DNA of 64,000 nucleotides from Rhizobium binae (GTDB taxonomy: Bacteria; Pseudomonadota; Alphaproteobacteria; Rhizobiales; Rhizobiaceae), in assembly GCF_017357225.1 (NCBI RefSeq), contig NZ_CP071608.1, positions 124,001 through 188,000 on the forward strand. The letters are read 5' to 3'. The notes beneath the pieces are model-generated. The model saw only the letters and a program-made list of their open reading frames with translations, made no database searches and was not told where the DNA came from. The translations under genes and the position numbers were made by a program. Positions within the stretch are counted from its first letter, which is position 1. Each line of letters opens with the position of its first letter. This document shows, one piece after another, positions 61,919 through 64,000 of the stretch.

Positions 61919-63277
61919 ATGAGTGAATCCGTTCGCTTTGTGTGGCAGAAACTTATTCGCCATTTCAAGACCAATGATTTGGCAGTTCTCGTGAGCTCAC
62001 GCCGACAATTTACCGCACATCTCGTGCCAGATCTTCAAACCATTATCGAGGACCTAGTCGCACCTCGGTCCCCTGAGCTCTTGGGCTTCCAACAAGAGTT
62101 GGAGATTTTGCCGATGAAGCTGTCAGACCTGACCACCTTTGAGGGAAAACGCGTCGTGCAGCTGACGCCCGTGCAGTATCAGGACATCGACATTGGCGAA
62201 GATGAGCCCTATGCTTCGATTAACAACGGTCTCTGGCTGATAATGATCGATGACGACATGCCTGCAGCAGTCATGCTGTCGAAGTTCCTTACCCGGTATG
62301 GTCCAAAGGTCCAGGTCGAAATTGCTCATCTGCCCAATGAGGTGGGTCATGCCTTCGCCAAGGGCTTTCTGCGCACAATCGAGGCGCACGGCAAGAGCTC
62401 CCGATATTATCGCCACAAGGCCGTCTCTTTCGAGTCCACTGACTTCGAAGGCACGAATGAAACAATGAGGGTGCACAAGCTTCCTGCGGTAAGCCGGGAC
62501 GACGTCGTGCTTTCAAAGGCGACTATGGCCCAGCTCGATACGCACATCTTCGATTTTGTTAAATACCGGGAGGAGCTGAAGCGCCTCGGCCAGTCAGGAC
62601 AGAAAGGGATCTTGCTCCACGGAGAGCCTGGCACCGGCAAGACCCATGTCGTCCACTATATCGCTGCCAACCTGCCCGGGCACAGTGTAGTTCTGGTCAC
62701 GGCTGAGCAGATGCTGGATATGGAGGAACACTTTGCGCTGGCTCGTGTCCTACAGCCATGCATCATGGTGTTTGAGGATGTGGATCTGGTTGCCCGTTCA
62801 CGCGATGATATTTCGGGCCAAAAGGCAGAAACCCACCTGAACCGTCTGTTGAACGAGTTGGATGGTCTTGGCGAAGATTCCGACATCGTCATTCTCCTGA
62901 CCTCGAATAGACCGAGATCGCTCGAGGAGGCACTCGCCACCCGATCGGGCCGTGTAGATGCGGCGATTGAGATTCCTCTCCCTGATGACGATTGCCGCCA
63001 GCGCCTGTTCAAGCAATACGGTCACGCGCTGAACTTCCAGGATGGAGCCTTGGCCGAAGCCGTCCTTCGTTCAAAGGGTGCCAGCGCCGCATATGTCAAG
63101 GAAATTGTGCGCCGTCTCGCCCAACGGAGCATTATGAGAGGTGTCGCCCCACTCGTCTCACGCGAGGATGTTGAGGTGGTCTTCGCCGACGCTGAAGCAG
63201 CAGCCAGCTCTCTCAAGAGGAATGAGAAAACGGAAAGAAAATACATCATCGATGAAGACGATTGCTGCGGCTGCTGA
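61919..63277 (+). CDS. AAA+ ATPase with Cys-rich tail
   Basis: 452 residues. The N-terminal 200 residues are not recognised. A classic AAA+ module follows: Walker A GEPGTGKT (235-242), Walker B IMVFEDVDL (282-290), sensor 1 VILLTSN (324-330) and an arginine-finger region RSGRVD. The C-terminus ends DEDDCCGC, an unusual cysteine cluster. The ATG at 61919 follows AAAGGGA at about the right distance. Controlled by a NifA-type promoter, so a nodule-specific remodelling ATPase is predicted. Substrate unknown; a redoxin gene follows. Confidence 0.85.
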   Translation: MSESVRFVWQKLIRHFKTNDLAVLVSSRRQFTAHLVPDLQTIIEDLVAPRSPELLGFQQELEILPMKLSDLTTFEGKRVVQLTPVQYQDIDIGEDEPYASINNGLWLIMIDDDMPAAVMLSKFLTRYGPKVQVEIAHLPNEVGHAFAKGFLRTIEAHGKSSRYYRHKAVSFESTDFEGTNETMRVHKLPAVSRDDVVLSKATMAQLDTHIFDFVKYREELKRLGQSGQKGILLHGEPGTGKTHVVHYIAANLPGHSVVLVTAEQMLDMEEHFALARVLQPCIMVFEDVDLVARSRDDISGQKAETHLNRLLNELDGLGEDSDIVILLTSNRPRSLEEALATRSGRVDAAIEIPLPDDDCRQRLFKQYGHALNFQDGALAEAVLRSKGASAAYVKEIVRRLAQRSIMRGVAPLVSREDVEVVFADAEAAASSLKRNEKTERKYIIDEDDCCGC

Positions 63278-63497
63278 CACTTGAACCAATCAAACAGAGG
63301 ATAGACGGCCGACCGGCGAATGACAGCGACGCCGGATAATCGCAAACAGCTGACGAAGCAATAGGGAAACTAAAGTTTAGAACCTCGCCCCAAGACATCG
63401 CCGGCGCAGCCCGCCGGAGGCTAAGTCCCCGGCACCTGACTTACAGGCGTCGCTTGCACAACCCCGCAGCGTCTAACACGGAGAAGCATAGTCGGTG

Positions 63498-63752
63498 TTC
63501 ATGACTAATGGGAACTCTTTAATGACCTCGATCTGCATCAAGGCTCGGCGTCTTCCTGTCACGACGGGAACATCGCCACCCTCCCAAACGAAGGACACTA
63601 TCGCAATGGCGGCCCGCACCCGCAGAAGCCATTTTAGACGAAGAGATCACAAGCGTGGGTCCAACAGACGGAACATGCGCCGCGTTTCGAAATCGAAGCA
63701 ACTCGGCCTGATACTTGACACGCTCAATCCTGGCCTACGAAGCTCCGGATAG
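63498..63752 (+). CDS. Possible small basic protein
   Basis: An 84-codon ORF from GTG 63498 after a distant GGAG, with an internal ATG at 63606. The second half is strongly basic (RRSHFRRRDHKRGSNRRNMR). No domain recognised. It lies between the AAA+ gene and the redoxin remnant in the same direction; the 220 bases before it appear non-coding. Confidence 0.3.
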   Translation, partial: FMTNGNSLMTSICIKARRLPVTTGTSPPSQTKDTIAMAARTRRSHFRRRDHKRGSNRRNMRRVSKSKQLGLILDTLNPGLRSSG

Positions 63753-63765
63753 CTACTGGTGGAGA

Positions 63766-63993
63766 ATGAAAATGACTTCCAGTTTAAATAGCGGCTCTCC
63801 AGCCCCGTCGATCGAAGCGCTGGACTGGCTACGCGGCGATCGGCTTCCAAACTTCAAGCTCGGCAAGATATACATCCTCGACTTCTTGCGACGGGCTGCG
63901 GTTATTGCCGGCCATCGCTGACCTACCTGGCGCAGCTGCAGGAGGGATATCGCGACATGGGAGTTGAGGTTATCGCGGTCGCATCGCGTGAGT
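63766..63993 (+). pseudogene. Redoxin (TlpA-like) gene, frameshifted
   Basis: It starts MKMTSSLNSGSPAPSIEALD, with GGTGGAG upstream, and continues WLRGDRLPNFKLGKIYILDF. At 63888 one base of the Trp codon of the WATxCxxC active site is missing. The next frame reads ATGCGYCRPSLTYLAQLQEG and on through VEVIAVASRE, ending TAA 63993. The CGYC active site is thus intact but out of frame, and a second stop follows early. Same family as the IS66-split gene at 14799. Confidence 0.8.
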
Positions 63994-64000
63994 AAGCTGC

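Overview
The window looks like part of a symbiotic plasmid or island of a nodulating alphaproteobacterium (Rhizobium etli / R. tropici type). The evidence is a nifHDKENX-fdxB cluster on the minus strand, several sigma54 (-24/-12) promoters with NifA-type upstream sites (TGT-N10-ACA), and a very high load of insertion sequences (IS3, IS21, IS66, IS30, IS110, IS630 and ISNCY types).

Layout. 0.36-10.5 kb (minus strand): nifH-nifD-nifK-nifE-nifN-nifX(short)-fdxB, followed in the same direction by aspartate-semialdehyde dehydrogenase and aspartokinase. 11.1-20.8 kb: broken IS3 and IS21 elements, then a redoxin/repeat gene split by two identical, inverted IS66 elements. 21.2-49.0 kb: an accessory metabolic region. 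It holds an EctB-like diaminobutyrate aminotransferase, a small ORF, a GNAT-like protein, a dead LuxR-type gene, three related ATP-grasp ligases, gltB, a type I glutamine synthetase, a thioredoxin-like gene hit by an IS, dadA-ridA, purU, a methyltransferase, an M24 peptidase-fold protein, a CapA-like protein and a MATE exporter. 49.1-56.7 kb: an IS graveyard. 56.8-59.1 kb (minus strand): a four-gene operon TIR(DUF1863-like)-caspase-SLOG-TIR, which I read as a Thoeris-like anti-phage system. 60.0-64.0 kb: aspartate aminotransferase, an AAA+ ATPase with a NifA-type promoter, and a frameshifted redoxin gene.

How the genes may work together (inference). Ammonia from nitrogenase can enter glutamine and glutamate through the local glutamine synthetase and GltB. 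AatA would then give aspartate, aspartokinase and Asd would give aspartate semialdehyde, and the EctB-like enzyme would give L-2,4-diaminobutyrate. Three ATP-grasp ligases, a methyltransferase, a CapA-like protein, an M24-fold hydrolase and a MATE exporter are what one expects for building, trimming and exporting a small amide or pseudopeptide. Sigma54-like promoters stand before nifH, the EctB-like gene, ATP-grasp 1, the glutamine synthetase, the methyltransferase, aatA and the AAA+ gene. Perfect TGT-N10-ACA sites accompany four of them: nifH, ATP-grasp 1, the methyltransferase and the AAA+ gene. The pathway therefore looks wired to nitrogen fixation. I do not recognise a described product for this cluster.

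No tRNA, rRNA, CRISPR array or nod box was seen. Gene starts were corrected by ribosome-binding sites and homolog alignment from memory; no database search was possible.
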